From contig CAZDXN010000002.1 of assembly GCA_964509695.1 (NCBI GenBank), positions 11,311 to 75,310 of the forward strand: a DNA stretch of 64,000 nucleotides, given 5' to 3'. This DNA is from 2-01-FULL-50-23 sp964509695 (GTDB lineage: Bacteria > Patescibacteriota > Microgenomatia > UBA1400 > MFAQ01). Below, piece by piece: positions 1 to 9,267 of the stretch; positions within the stretch are counted from its first letter, which is position 1, and every line of letters begins with the position of its first letter. The translations under genes and the position numbers were made by a program. Under the pieces are notes generated by a model. It made no database searches. It had not been told where the DNA came from and saw only the letters and a list, made by a program, of their open reading frames with translations.

Positions 1-1223
1 TGTTGACAATACTCGACGAGCATTTGCTTGAGGTTCATCAGGTGCGGAATTCCCTCGGAACTGAGGGCGACCATATTTCCAGGGAAACTACTTTGGAGTT
101 CAGTGTGTTTGTAGAGGTTGTTGAGAACGCTCTTGGGTTTGGCGTCGCGCTTTAATTCGACGACGACGGTCATCCCCTTTCGGTCCGATTCGTCACGGAG
201 ATCAGAAATACCGTCGAGCTTCTTCTTCTTCACCAGATCGGCGATGTGGGTGATGAGCTTGGCTTTGTTGACCTGATAAGGTAATTGGGTGATGACGATT
301 TGGAAACGACCACTCTTTTTTTCAATAATTTCGGCCACTCCCCGATTGACGATGCTGGCTTTGCCAGTGAGGTAGAGTTTTTTGATTTCGTTTTGGTCGA
401 AGATTTGGCCGGCGGTTGGGAAATCGGGACCCTTGATGTGCTCGACGAGTTCTTCGATTTCGATGTTGGCTTCCAGCTTGCCAACTAAGACTTTGCTGTC
501 AGCGGTTTCTAGGTCTTCCTCTTTTATTTCTCCGATTCCGGTGATGACGCTTTTATCAATTAAAGTGCTAATTGCCTTGACGACCTCATTGAGATTGTGG
601 GGTGGAATTTTGGTGGCCATACCGACAGCAATGCCGTCCGAACCCATTAACAATAGGTTTGGAAGTTTTGCCGGTAATACTGTTGGTTCTTGCTGACTGC
701 CATCAAAGTTGTCAATAAAATCAACCGTCTTTTTGTCGATGTCCTCAAGAAGAGGCTCGGCAATTTTGGAAAGACGAGCTTCGGTGTAACGCATAGCGGC
801 GGGCATATCACCATCGACGGAACCGAAGTTGCCCTGTCCATCAATCAGAGGGTAACGCATGGAAAAGTCCTGAGCCAAGCGGACCATGGTCTGGTAAACT
901 GCCTGATCGCCGTGGGGGTGGAACTTACCCAAAACTTCTCCGACGACACGAGCCGACTTTTTGTAGGCCGATCGATAGGTTAGACCCATTTCCTTCATTG
1001 CGAAGAGAATGCGGCGGTGAACCGGTTTCAAACCATCGCGGACATCGGGCAGGGCTCGGGCGACGATGACGGACATGGCGTAGTCGAGGTAGGACCGCTC
1101 CATTTCCTCGATAATCTTGACCGGTTTGATCTGACCATAACTGGTCTCCTGCATACCCCAAGATTGTTCTATGTCTGATTCTTCGAGGGCCTCGACTGTT
1201 AGCTTCTTTTCTTCGTTATCCAT
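1..1223 (-). CDS. gyrA: DNA gyrase subunit A, N-terminal part (cut by window edge)
   Basis: This is the breakage-reunion subunit of DNA gyrase, which introduces negative supercoils together with GyrB. The reverse strand gives an open frame from the ATG at 1223 to the window start, about 407 codons. It contains the family core SYLDYAMSVIVARALPDVRD near residue 45, the KPVHRRIL helix-turn-helix, and RYTEARL, which carries the catalytic tyrosine. The C-terminal beta-pinwheel lies outside the window. The start codon overlaps the last 8 bases of ppa, so translation is probably coupled. ParC is the alternative, but the nearby gyrB favours GyrA. Confidence 0.95.
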   Translation of the reverse strand, partial: MDNEEKKLTVEALEESDIEQSWGMQETSYGQIKPVKIIEEMERSYLDYAMSVIVARALPDVRDGLKPVHRRILFAMKEMGLTYRSAYKKSARVVGEVLGKFHPHGDQAVYQTMVRLAQDFSMRYPLIDGQGNFGSVDGDMPAAMRYTEARLSKIAEPLLEDIDKKTVDFIDNFDGSQQEPTVLPAKLPNLLLMGSDGIAVGMATKIPPHNLNEVVKAISTLIDKSVITGIGEIKEEDLETADSKVLVGKLEANIEIEELVEHIKGPDFPTAGQIFDQNEIKKLYLTGKASIVNRGVAEIIEKKSGRFQIVITQLPYQVNKAKLITHIADLVKKKKLDGISDLRDESDRKGMTVVVELKRDAKPKSVLNNLYKHTELQSSFPGNMVALSSEGIPHLMNLKQMLVEYCQ

Positions 1224-1734
1224 GGCGAGCTACCCCTTCTTTGATAATTTTTTCGGCTTCTTCTTTTCCCTGCCAGCCGGAAACCTTGACCCACTTGCCG
1301 GGTTCGATTGATTTGTAATTTTCGTAAAAGTGTTTGATTCGGTCTTTGACAATGGCGGGGAGATCATCAAGAGTTTCGATTTCTTTGTAAAATGGGTCGA
1401 CCTTGACCTTGGGTAAGGCGATTATTTTGGGGTCAATCCCCTCTTCATCTTCGGTAATTAGCGTGCCGAGGAGCCTAACTTGGACGAGACAGCCTTGGAG
1501 AATCGGCTGGGAGGAAACGACCACGATGTCGAGAGGATCTTTGTCTTCGCTTAGGGTTCCCGGAATGAAGCCGTAGTTGAATGGGAATGAAAAGGCGGTG
1601 TAGTTAAAACGATCGACTTCGATAATACCAAGTTCCGGGCGGTATTCATATTTTGCATTCGAGCCAATCGGGATTTCGATGATGGCATTATAAAGGCCGT
1701 CTTCGGCGGTGGCACTGATTTTTTTGAGGTCCAT
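1216..1734 (-). CDS. ppa: Inorganic pyrophosphatase, family I
   Basis: This cytoplasmic enzyme hydrolyses pyrophosphate to two phosphates and so pulls biosynthetic reactions forward. At 172 aa it has the usual length of the soluble family I enzyme. It carries the diagnostic Mg-binding signature DKDPLDIVV, the YEYRPE segment near the N-terminus and KVKVDPFY in the second half. It lies between gyrB upstream and gyrA downstream on the same strand and overlaps the gyrA start by 8 bases, so it is likely a member of that operon. Nothing looks unusual in it. Confidence 0.95.
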   Translation of the reverse strand: MDLKKISATAEDGLYNAIIEIPIGSNAKYEYRPELGIIEVDRFNYTAFSFPFNYGFIPGTLSEDKDPLDIVVVSSQPILQGCLVQVRLLGTLITEDEEGIDPKIIALPKVKVDPFYKEIETLDDLPAIVKDRIKHFYENYKSIEPGKWVKVSGWQGKEEAEKIIKEGVARHG

Positions 1735-1777
1735 TTTTATTTAATATTCTATTAATTTGTAATTATTTTATTTCTAT

Positions 1778-1808
1778 AGATTCCTACGCGAGTACGCTCG
1801 CAATGACG
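1778..1808. repeat. Short REP-like palindromic repeat
   Basis: The segment contains GCGAG-TACG-CTCGC followed by AATGACGG. The same architecture (CGAA-TACG-TTCG then CAATGACG) recurs at 31028-31062, and related palindromes ending in GATGACA occur at 16457, 17203 and 17548. It fills the gap between ppa and gyrB. I infer a genome-wide interspersed family resembling the Neisseria dRS3 type in design. Confidence 0.6.
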
Positions 1809-1813
1809 GTTGG

Positions 1814-3793
1814 TTAGATGTCTAGGTTTGCTAATTTGCTATGGGTTTGAATAAATTTCTTGCGAGGGGCGACCTCCTCCCCCATCAGAACGGAGAAGAC
1901 TTGGTCGGCCCGGGCGGCGTCGTTGATCTTGATCTGTTTGAGGGTGCGGGTGGCCGGATTCATAGTCGTGTCCCAAAGCTGTTTCGGATTCATTTCTCCC
2001 AAACCCTTATAGCGTTGGAGGCTGGCTTTGTCCCGAATTGATTTTTCCAGCGAGGCCAGATAGATATCTTTGTCTTCGTCGGTGTAGACGTATTTTTCAA
2101 TTTTATTATGAGTGATTTTGTAGAGTGGTGGCATAGCTTGATAGATGTATCCCCCATCGATGGCGGGGCGAAGGTGTCGGAAAAAGAAAGTTAAAAGTAA
2201 GGTGGAAATGTGAGCACCATCAACATCGGCATCGGTCATGATAATGATACGGTGATAACGGAGCTTTCCTGGATTGATGGTCTCACCTATCCCAATACCT
2301 AAAGCGATAATAAGGTCTTTCAACTCTTCGAACTCAACAATTTTGTCGAGACGGGCCCGTTCGGTGTTTAAAATTTTTCCTCCTAGCGGCAAAATAGCTT
2401 GATGAGCCCGGTCTCTTCCCTGCTTCGCACTACCCCCAGCTGAAGGACCCTCGACGATGAAAAGTTCACTATCGGCTGGGTTTTTGCTTTGGCAGTCGGC
2501 CAACTTTCCGGGCAGGGTCATGCCCTCGAGGGCGCCTTTTCGAACGATAGCATCACGGGCGGCGCGGGCGGCTTGACGAGCACGGGCGGCGAGAAGGACC
2601 TTGCCGATGATGGTTTTGGCAGTGGCTGGATGTTCTTCGAAATAGGTTTCGAGAGCCGGTTTGACGACTTGGTAAACAGCCGATTGGACCTCTGGATTGT
2701 TGATCTTGGTTTTGGTTTGGGACTCAAATTGAATTTCGGAGGAACTCATCTTGACCCAAACGATGGCGGACAAGCCTTCTTTGAGATCATCGGGAGTCAG
2801 ACCACTTTCGGTTTTTTTGCCGGCTTTGGTCTCAAAAAGATTATTCTTCGTCATGTAGTCCTTGATGACTTTGGTGAGGGCGGCTCGGAAACCGGTGAGA
2901 TGGGTTCCCCCATCGTGGGTGTTGATGGTGTTGGCATAACTCTCGACAGTTTCTGAGAACGAATCGGTGTATTGCATGACTACTTCGACACCGATGGGAT
3001 AGGTCTCTTCGCTGGCGGTTCCCTGCATGGCGATTGGTTCGTGGAGCGGTCGTTTCAGGCGATTGAGGTGAGTCAGGAGAGATCGGAGACCGGATTCAAA
3101 ATAGAAGTTGGCGTCCTTACCACTCTTTTCTTCGAATAGATGCATGTAAACACCAGCGACGAGATAGGCTCGTTCCCGGATGAGTTTTTTGATATAGATG
3201 TAGTCAAAATCCACGGTTTTCTTGAAGATAGTTGGATCGGGTTTGAAAATGGTGAAGGTGCCCGAGGTCTGGTCCAGAAAGTGCTTGTGGTACTCGGGAA
3301 TAATTTTGGCCGCTTCGGCTTTGGTGATTTCTTTGACGGGAAAGTCCGGCTTGCCGATTTTGTAACTTTGGGTGAAAAATTTGTTGTTTCTTTTGACGAT
3401 AACCTGCAGAGAGGTAGAAAGAGCGTTCACGGCGGAGGCGCCGACACCATGGAGCCCCCCTGAGGCTTGGTAGGCAGAACTGGAGAACTTCCCTCCGGCG
3501 TGAAGTTTGGTCATGGCCAGCTCCAAGGCGGAAACGCCTGAGGAATGTAGGTCTGTCGGAATACCGCGGCCGTCGTCAGAAATTGAAACCTTGCCGTCCT
3601 CTCCCATCAGAACGGAGATATTCTTGGCGTAACCGGTGATGGCTTCGTCGAGAGAGTTGTCAAAGATTTCAATGAGTAGGTGGTGGAGCCCTTTTTCGTC
3701 GGTACTACCGATATACATTCCCGGTCTTTTCCGGACCGGCTCCAGTCCTTCGAGGACGGTGATATCTTTGGCAGTGTAAGTATTATTAGGCAT
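1814..3793 (-). CDS. gyrB: DNA gyrase subunit B
   Basis: This is the ATPase subunit of gyrase. The GHKL ATPase domain is at the N-terminus (RKRPGMYIGST, EIFDNSLDEA, DDGRGIP, GGLHGVGASAVNALS). The TOPRIM domain starts near residue 446 with EGPSAGGSAKQGRDR and has the metal-binding DADVDGAHI near 519. RYKGLGEMNP marks the C-terminal tail. The length of 659 aa matches the short GyrB class. The motif usually written EGDSAGG has Pro instead of Asp, while the catalytic Glu is kept. Its start overlaps the 3' end of the delta'-like gene by 8 bases. ParE is possible but less likely next to gyrA. Confidence 0.95.
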   Translation of the reverse strand: MPNNTYTAKDITVLEGLEPVRKRPGMYIGSTDEKGLHHLLIEIFDNSLDEAITGYAKNISVLMGEDGKVSISDDGRGIPTDLHSSGVSALELAMTKLHAGGKFSSSAYQASGGLHGVGASAVNALSTSLQVIVKRNNKFFTQSYKIGKPDFPVKEITKAEAAKIIPEYHKHFLDQTSGTFTIFKPDPTIFKKTVDFDYIYIKKLIRERAYLVAGVYMHLFEEKSGKDANFYFESGLRSLLTHLNRLKRPLHEPIAMQGTASEETYPIGVEVVMQYTDSFSETVESYANTINTHDGGTHLTGFRAALTKVIKDYMTKNNLFETKAGKKTESGLTPDDLKEGLSAIVWVKMSSSEIQFESQTKTKINNPEVQSAVYQVVKPALETYFEEHPATAKTIIGKVLLAARARQAARAARDAIVRKGALEGMTLPGKLADCQSKNPADSELFIVEGPSAGGSAKQGRDRAHQAILPLGGKILNTERARLDKIVEFEELKDLIIALGIGIGETINPGKLRYHRIIIMTDADVDGAHISTLLLTFFFRHLRPAIDGGYIYQAMPPLYKITHNKIEKYVYTDEDKDIYLASLEKSIRDKASLQRYKGLGEMNPKQLWDTTMNPATRTLKQIKINDAARADQVFSVLMGEEVAPRKKFIQTHSKLANLDI

Positions 3794-4451
3794 GGTCGGG
3801 GTTCATTTTAGCAGGTTTTCTGATGATTTTGCCTGATTGTAATAGGAAGTGGTCCATGGCTAATTTTGGATTGATGTTGCCGTCTAAATCGGAGAGACAC
3901 TCAAGAGCAAGAGAGATTATCCTGACTCTTTTGGTGGTGGGGAGATTCCGGTTGGCTTGTTTTAGGCCGTTAATAATTTGTTTTAGCGTTTCCTTTGGAT
4001 TACTTGCTAATATTTCGTCACTGCCGGTGACACTGTCTGAGGGAGATTTGAGAAAACTGATGAAATTTCTGATGGCAGATTGGTTGAGTGGGGCCGGGGT
4101 GGTTTTTGGAAGACTAACGACCTGACAACGGCTGACGATCGTTTCTAGCAAGAGGTGATGATTGGGAGCAATGATGATGAATTGTTCATTAATCCTGCTT
4201 TCCTCTAGTGTTTTTAAGAGGGCGTTTTGGCCGGCTGGGGTAATCAGATGACCATCGCGAATGAGGAAAACAGCGGTGCTTTTTTCTGGATGGGTAAATT
4301 TGGCTCGGTCGATCAAGTATTTTATGGCGGGAAGACCAATACTATTTTCTATTGGCCTAACCTGACTGACGAGATTTTGAAGGTAGTATTTGTCAGTGAG
4401 GTATTGGATGATGATGCTTTCGTCATCTGACTCGATAATTAGTGGAATCAT
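3786..4451 (-). CDS. holB: DNA polymerase III delta'-like clamp-loader subunit
   Basis: The protein resembles the ATPase core of the clamp-loader subunit delta'. The segment AGQNALLKTLEE, followed by a hydrophobic strand and ETIVSRCQVV, is the classic delta'/DnaX sensor-1 and SRC region. No Walker A motif is visible and the protein is only 221 aa against more than 300 aa in most bacteria, so it probably serves as a non-hydrolysing structural subunit. It is the first gene of a run with gyrB, ppa and gyrA and overlaps gyrB by 8 bases. The symbol is by family resemblance only. Confidence 0.75.
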   Translation of the reverse strand: MIPLIIESDDESIIIQYLTDKYYLQNLVSQVRPIENSIGLPAIKYLIDRAKFTHPEKSTAVFLIRDGHLITPAGQNALLKTLEESRINEQFIIIAPNHHLLLETIVSRCQVVSLPKTTPAPLNQSAIRNFISFLKSPSDSVTGSDEILASNPKETLKQIINGLKQANRNLPTTKRVRIISLALECLSDLDGNINPKLAMDHFLLQSGKIIRKPAKMNPDHA

Positions 4452-4465
4452 CTTTTTTTATATTG

Positions 4466-4471
4466 TACAGT
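4466..4471 (+). promoter_or_regulatory. Candidate -10 box of the pilus operon, 6 nt before the ATG
   Basis: TACAGT lies 6 bases before the pilB ATG, with a TTG just upstream and no Shine-Dalgarno. This would give a transcript starting at or next to the start codon. The position is inferred from the hexamer and the same spacing elsewhere in the window. Confidence 0.4.
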
Positions 4472-4477
4472 TAAGTT

Positions 4478-6184
4478 ATGGACCTTATTAGTGTATTGGC
4501 TGAGGGTGGGAAGTTGACGGCGGACCAGGTCGCCAAAGCTCGGGTGGAAATTGCCAGTTCTGCAAAAAGTCAGCTGGATATAGTCAAAGAACTAGGAGTG
4601 ACCGATGAAGAGACACTATCAAGGGCGAGAGCTGACGTTTGGGGAATCCCCTATTTTGACCAAGACAGTTTGGTCCTCTCTCCGGAGCTACTTAATCTGG
4701 TGCCAAAGTCAGTCGTAGATACTTATAAGGTGGTTCCCTTTTCTCATGATAGTAAAAATGGTGTTTTGACGGTGGTAATGAGTGATCCTCAAGATCTTTC
4801 GGCAATTGATTTCTTGGAAAAGAGATCTGGAATGAGAGTCGGGGTCATGATGACCTCGGTGACGAGGTTGGCGGCATTGATAGATCAAAATTATGCCCAG
4901 AGTTTGATTGGAGAGGTGACTGAGGTTTTGAAAAAGGGAGAAGAGGAAGAAGAAGAAACATCGGGGGTAATTACGGCCGAGTCGATGGCTCGGATCATCA
5001 AAGAGCCAAAGATCGTGGAGATTGTCAAGAAAGTTTTGGAGTATGCTATTAAATTTCGAGCGACCGACGTCCACATAGAGCCTTTGGAAAACATAACCAG
5101 AGTCAGATATAGAATTGACGGAATATTGGAGGAAAGACTTCGGCTGGATCGGCAGTATCATGCCGCTTTGGTTTCCAGAATCAAAATATTGGGTGGAATG
5201 AAGATTGATGAGAAACGGATGCCTCAAGATGGAAGATTTGCTTTTAAGTCGGATCAGGGCGAGGTCGACCTTCGCATCTCTAGTCTTCCGACAGCTCATG
5301 GGGAAAAGATTGTGATGAGGCTTTTACCAAAAAGTCAAAAAATTCCGACCTTGCAAGAATTGGGTCTGAGGGGAAAGGCGTTGAAGAATTTGGAAGAAGC
5401 GGTTCTAATTCCCCACGGGATTATTTTGATCACCGGTCCGACCGGTTCTGGTAAGACGACAACCCTTTATTCACTGATCAGCAAGATTAATACTCCAAAG
5501 GTAAATATTGTCACCCTCGAGGATCCGATTGAATACCAAATGCATGGGGTGAACCAAGTTCAGATCAACCCTCAGGCGGGTCTAACCTTTGCTTCGGGGT
5601 TGCGATCTTTTCTACGTCAGGACCCGAATATCATCATGGTTGGCGAAATTCGCGATGAAGAAACGGCAGAACTGGCGATTCAGGCTTCGCTGACTGGTCA
5701 CTTGGTTTTTTCAACACTGCACACGAACTCTGCGGCGGGGGCACTCCCCCGCTTGATTGATATGAAGGCGGAGCCGTTTCTTCTGGCTAGCTCGATGACG
5801 GCGATAGTAGCCCAGCGTGTTTTGAGAAAGATTTGTGAGAATTGTAAAACTGCGTATGTTCCAGATCCGACAGTTGTGGCCGATCTGAAGGCTATCTTGG
5901 GCGACTATTACCAAAGCCTTGTCAAGGGGGCGGAATTTTCACTATCTAAAGGGAAGGGCTGTGACCAATGTGGACAGTCGGGCTATTTTGGAAGAGTGGC
6001 AATTTTCGAGGTTTTACCGGTCTCCTCTAATGTTGCGAAGATGATAATGCAGAGGTTGGACGCGGCGACAATTGAAAAACAGGCTGTTACCGAAGGAATG
6101 CTATTGATGAAGCAGGATGGATACATCAAGGTTCTTGAGGGTCTGACTACGATTGAGGAGGTATTAAGAGTGGCGCAGATTTAG
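4478..6184 (+). CDS. pilB: Type IV pilus assembly ATPase PilB
   Basis: This cytoplasmic hexameric ATPase powers pilus extension. The N-terminal GspE-II/MshEN-like domain (first 140 residues) binds the platform or a nucleotide signal. The core has DVHIEP near residue 195, Walker A GPTGSGKTTTL near 320, Walker B IIMVGEIRDEET near 385 and the His box TGHLVFSTLHTN. A zinc-binding pair, CENC near 453 and CDQC near 494, is typical of PilB/GspE and absent from PilT. The length of 568 aa is normal. It is the first gene of the pilus operon that runs to pilO. Confidence 0.96.
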   Translation: MDLISVLAEGGKLTADQVAKARVEIASSAKSQLDIVKELGVTDEETLSRARADVWGIPYFDQDSLVLSPELLNLVPKSVVDTYKVVPFSHDSKNGVLTVVMSDPQDLSAIDFLEKRSGMRVGVMMTSVTRLAALIDQNYAQSLIGEVTEVLKKGEEEEEETSGVITAESMARIIKEPKIVEIVKKVLEYAIKFRATDVHIEPLENITRVRYRIDGILEERLRLDRQYHAALVSRIKILGGMKIDEKRMPQDGRFAFKSDQGEVDLRISSLPTAHGEKIVMRLLPKSQKIPTLQELGLRGKALKNLEEAVLIPHGIILITGPTGSGKTTTLYSLISKINTPKVNIVTLEDPIEYQMHGVNQVQINPQAGLTFASGLRSFLRQDPNIIMVGEIRDEETAELAIQASLTGHLVFSTLHTNSAAGALPRLIDMKAEPFLLASSMTAIVAQRVLRKICENCKTAYVPDPTVVADLKAILGDYYQSLVKGAEFSLSKGKGCDQCGQSGYFGRVAIFEVLPVSSNVAKMIMQRLDAATIEKQAVTEGMLLMKQDGYIKVLEGLTTIEEVLRVAQI

Positions 6185-6238
6185 AAGTTACGAATCTACG
6201 AATTTAGGAATTTAAGAAAAAAGAAAGAAGAATAAAAA

Positions 6239-7303
6239 ATGGGGAAGATAAATGATTTGTTGAAAATTGTTCTCGATAGCGGATCGTCTGATCTGCATTT
6301 GGTGGTGGGTTCACCGCCGACCTTACGAACTCACGGAAAACTAAGTTTTGTCGAAAATGAAATCGCTCTTGATTCCGCTACGGCGGCGCAATTGGTGATG
6401 GAGACCATGAAGCCGGACCAGAAAGAGCTTTTTTTGAAGCAGAAGGAGTGGGACTACTCCTATGCAATTCCCGGAGTGGCTCGTTTCCGGGTCAATGCCT
6501 ATACCCAGAAGAGTACTGTCGCGGCGGCGTTTCGTTTGATACCGGAGATAATCCCGACAATCGACGACCTTGCCTTGCCGACAATTTGCCATACGTTCGC
6601 GCAGCTTCATCAGGGGTTCATTCTAGTGACCGGACCGACAGGTCAGGGGAAAAGTTCAACCCTGGCGGCGATCCTAGAAGAAATTAACGCGACTAGGGCT
6701 GAGCATATCGTAACGATTGAGGATCCGGTCGAGTTCGTCTATCAAAACAAGAAATCGATCGTTTCGCAAAGGGAACTTGGCGGCGACACAGATTCATTCA
6801 CCAGAGCCTTGAAGTCGGTTCTGCGAGAGGACCCAAACGTAGTCCTAGTGGGTGAAATGCGGGATTTGGAAACGATGAAAGCGGCGATGACGACAGCTGA
6901 GACGGGACACCTGGTCTTTGCCACCTTGCATACAAATAGTGCTTCGCAAACAGTTGATCGGGTAATCGACTCATTCCCGCAGGAACAACAGGAGCAGATT
7001 AGATCTCAGCTGGCGACTTCACTGGAGGCGGTATTTTCTCAGCGATTGATACCGACTAAGGATGGCAAGCGGGCAGTGGCGGTGGAGGTGATGGTGTCGA
7101 CTCCGGCGGTGAAAAGCAATATTCGCGAAGGAAAGACTCATCAGATTGATAACATTATTCAAACTAGTGCCGAGGTGGGCATGATTCTTTTGGAGTCGAG
7201 TTTGGCGAATTTGGTGAACCGAGGGATAGTAGATAAGGACGTGGCGTATAAATATGCCAATCACCCGTCGGTGTTGGCCAGACTTATCGGAGAATTGAAA
7301 TGA
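6239..7303 (+). CDS. pilT: Type IV pilus retraction ATPase PilT
   Basis: This is the retraction motor, which depolymerises the pilus and drives twitching and DNA uptake. The 354 aa protein has SSDLHLVVGSPP at the N-terminus, Walker A GPTGQGKSSTL, Asp-box and Walker B VVLVGEMRD, the His box TGHLVFATLHTNSA, and a C-terminal SNIREGK corresponding to the AIRNLIRE retraction motif. It lacks the zinc pair of PilB. The 54-base gap after pilB holds an AT-rich repeat (GAATCTACGAATTTAGGAA). Its stop overlaps the pilC start (ATGA), so the two are translationally coupled. Confidence 0.95.
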   Translation: MGKINDLLKIVLDSGSSDLHLVVGSPPTLRTHGKLSFVENEIALDSATAAQLVMETMKPDQKELFLKQKEWDYSYAIPGVARFRVNAYTQKSTVAAAFRLIPEIIPTIDDLALPTICHTFAQLHQGFILVTGPTGQGKSSTLAAILEEINATRAEHIVTIEDPVEFVYQNKKSIVSQRELGGDTDSFTRALKSVLREDPNVVLVGEMRDLETMKAAMTTAETGHLVFATLHTNSASQTVDRVIDSFPQEQQEQIRSQLATSLEAVFSQRLIPTKDGKRAVAVEVMVSTPAVKSNIREGKTHQIDNIIQTSAEVGMILLESSLANLVNRGIVDKDVAYKYANHPSVLARLIGELK

Positions 7304-8502
7304 AAAGATTTAGCTATCGTGTCATTGGCGAATCGAATAAGCAGGAAGGAGGATTGGTCGAAGCTAACAATTTGCCTCAGGCGGCAGCCATCCTCAGGGG
7401 GAAGAAGATGACGATTGTTTCTCTTCGAGAACTTAAGGGAAGTACCTTTGACGAACTCTTTGCATCGGTCGGAAAACCGAAGTTCGAGGAAATCTCAAAC
7501 TTCACTAGACAGCTTTCGACGATGATCGCCTCCGGCCTGCCTTTGGTCGAGGCATTGCGGATATTGAAAGATCAAAGTAAGCCGAAAATGGCGGCGATAA
7601 TCGAGAAGGTTTTGGCCGAGGTTGAGGGAGGGTCTTCGCTTGGAGCGGCCTTGGAAAAGACCGAGGGAACCTTCAATAGTGTCTACGTGGCCTTGGTCAA
7701 GGCGGGAGAGTCGGCCGGGATGTTGGATGAGATCATGAGCAAGATGGCTGATACTTTGGACAAACAACGCGAGTTTCGAAACAAAACCAAGGGGGCCTTG
7801 ATCTATCCGGCAATCGTGTCGGTTGGAATGGTTTTGGTGGCGACAGTCATGATGATTTTTGTGGTCCCCAAAATGACCCAAATGTACAAGGACTTTGGAG
7901 CCAAATTGCCCTTGCCGACCCTGATTCTGATTGGGATTTCTGATTTTATGGTCAATTACTGGTATCTCCTTTTCGGATTATTGGCAGTGGGGCTGTTTTT
8001 TTTCCGTCGTTGGGCAAAGACACCGGTTGGGGTGTTGATAGTGGAACAGACTATTTTCAAAATTCCGGTCTGGGGAGTGCTCAAGAAGGATGTGATGCTG
8101 GCTGAATTTTCCCGGACGATGGGAATGCTCTCTTCGGCGGCGATTCCGATTCTGGACGGTTTGAGAATCGTGGCCGATACTCTGGGGAGTCAGATATACG
8201 GCGACCAGATCCGGCGAGCAGCCAATCGAGTGGAGAAAGGTTCGACTCTGGCGGATGCAATCGCTACGGCTTCTGAATTTCCGCCAATATTGTCGCAGAT
8301 GATCGCTGTAGGAGAGCAAACGGGAAAGGTTGATCAGATATTGGGAAGATTGGCTGACTTTTATGAATCTCAGTCGGAGCTGAAGGTAAAAGCCCTAACC
8401 ACGGCAATCGAGCCAATTATTATGGTAGTTATGGGAATTGGAGTTGGATTTTTGGTGATGGCGGTGATCATGCCGATATACAATTTGACGAACCAGTTCT
8501 AG
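7300..8502 (+). CDS. pilC: Type IV pilus inner-membrane platform protein PilC
   Basis: This polytopic membrane protein is the base on which PilB and PilT act. The 400 aa sequence has two GspF repeats. The first contains FTRQLSTMIASGLPLVEALRIL and the second EFSRTMGMLSSAAIPILDGLR, with three hydrophobic spans at roughly residues 165-190, 215-235 and 370-395. A short N-terminal domain precedes the first repeat. It overlaps pilT by 4 bases. Length and layout are those of standard GspF/PilC proteins. Confidence 0.95.
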   Translation: MKRFSYRVIGESNKQEGGLVEANNLPQAAAILRGKKMTIVSLRELKGSTFDELFASVGKPKFEEISNFTRQLSTMIASGLPLVEALRILKDQSKPKMAAIIEKVLAEVEGGSSLGAALEKTEGTFNSVYVALVKAGESAGMLDEIMSKMADTLDKQREFRNKTKGALIYPAIVSVGMVLVATVMMIFVVPKMTQMYKDFGAKLPLPTLILIGISDFMVNYWYLLFGLLAVGLFFFRRWAKTPVGVLIVEQTIFKIPVWGVLKKDVMLAEFSRTMGMLSSAAIPILDGLRIVADTLGSQIYGDQIRRAANRVEKGSTLADAIATASEFPPILSQMIAVGEQTGKVDQILGRLADFYESQSELKVKALTTAIEPIIMVVMGIGVGFLVMAVIMPIYNLTNQF

Positions 8503-8534
8503 AGAGGTGGGTAAGATTAGGCATAAATTGCCAT

Positions 8535-8563
8535 TTGACAAGGATGGTATAAGTGTCTACATT
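8535..8563 (+). promoter_or_regulatory. Sigma-70-like promoter for the first pilin gene
   Basis: A perfect TTGACA at 8535-8540, a 17-base spacer and TACATT at 8558-8563 lie 39 bases before the pilin ATG. The promoter would let the major pilin be made at a higher level than the assembly ATPases upstream. Confidence 0.65.
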
Positions 8564-8601
8564 GGATACAGAGACCAATTATTATAAATTGTCTAAATAA
8601 A

Positions 8602-9195
8602 ATGAAGCTTTTGAGGTCAAGAGGTTTTACAATGATTGAGCTATTAATTGTGATTGGTGTCTTAGGAATTTTGGCCACTGGTCTTTTGGCGGCGGTAGAT
8701 CCGTTTGAGCAGTTGAAGAAAGCCAGAGATACGAATAATCGTCAGGCAGCTGTTTCCCTGCAAACGGCGTTTATTCGCTACTATGCAACTCACGGCCAAC
8801 TCCCATGGGATCTGGCAACTTTACCGGATGCAGATTGTGCTCCTAGTCTCTTTGGTGCAGGTAGAGCAGTGGGTTCCTTGGTGAATGTTGCTGGTATGAA
8901 GGACTGTGTGACTTTGTTGGAGAACGATGGAGAACTGAAAAGTGGTTTCGTAACCGCGTTGGGTGACGTGGTGGCTGGCTCAATGAATGTTAACTCTCCT
9001 ACTGTAGGAAGTGCAACGGTTTGTTTTCCGGTATCCAGTAAAGCAATCTTTGCCGAGAGTAATACGAAGTTTACTATCTCTGGTGCGGATCGAACCGCTG
9101 AGGACCCTCCCGCGTGTACTGATGCATCGAAGGCTGCTCTTAGTGGGCAAAAAGTTTCTGATAATCCGCCTAGTTGTTATCTTTGTATTAAATAG
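8602..9195 (+). CDS. Type IV prepilin, candidate major pilin
   Basis: This is a class III-signal prepilin cleaved by PilD. A short basic leader ends at RSRG, followed by FTMIELLIVIGVLGILATGL, with Glu5 after the cleavage site and a long hydrophobic alpha-1 helix. The 197 aa mature globular part contains several Cys residues (DCAPS, KDCVTL, PPACT, SCYLCIK) that could form the C-terminal disulphide loop. It has its own promoter upstream and a strong terminator after it, which is the usual setting of a highly expressed pilin. The major or minor status is inferred. Confidence 0.85.
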   Translation: MKLLRSRGFTMIELLIVIGVLGILATGLLAAVDPFEQLKKARDTNNRQAAVSLQTAFIRYYATHGQLPWDLATLPDADCAPSLFGAGRAVGSLVNVAGMKDCVTLLENDGELKSGFVTALGDVVAGSMNVNSPTVGSATVCFPVSSKAIFAESNTKFTISGADRTAEDPPACTDASKAALSGQKVSDNPPSCYLCIK

Positions 9196-9214
9196 CTCAT
9201 CTAGTGTATTTTCC

Positions 9215-9241
9215 AAGGACGGCCTTACGGCCGTCTTTGTG
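9215..9241 (+). terminator. Rho-independent terminator after the pilin gene
   Basis: AAGGACGGCC-TTAC-GGCCGTCTTT forms a 10-pair stem with a TTAC loop, followed by a T-rich stretch. It ends the pilin transcript shortly before pilD. Confidence 0.85.
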
Positions 9242-9253
9242 GTTTTAATCTGA

Positions 9254-9259
9254 TATAGT
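9254..9259 (+). promoter_or_regulatory. Extended -10 promoter giving a near-leaderless pilD transcript
   Basis: TGA-TATAGT at 9251-9259 is an extended -10 element located 8 bases before the pilD ATG. There is no Shine-Dalgarno, so translation is probably leaderless. Confidence 0.5.
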
Positions 9260-9267
9260 AATCGTAA

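Noticed and set aside
2489..2956. Plus-strand 155-codon frame opposite gyrB
   Set aside because: It is the antisense shadow of a highly conserved gyrB region.
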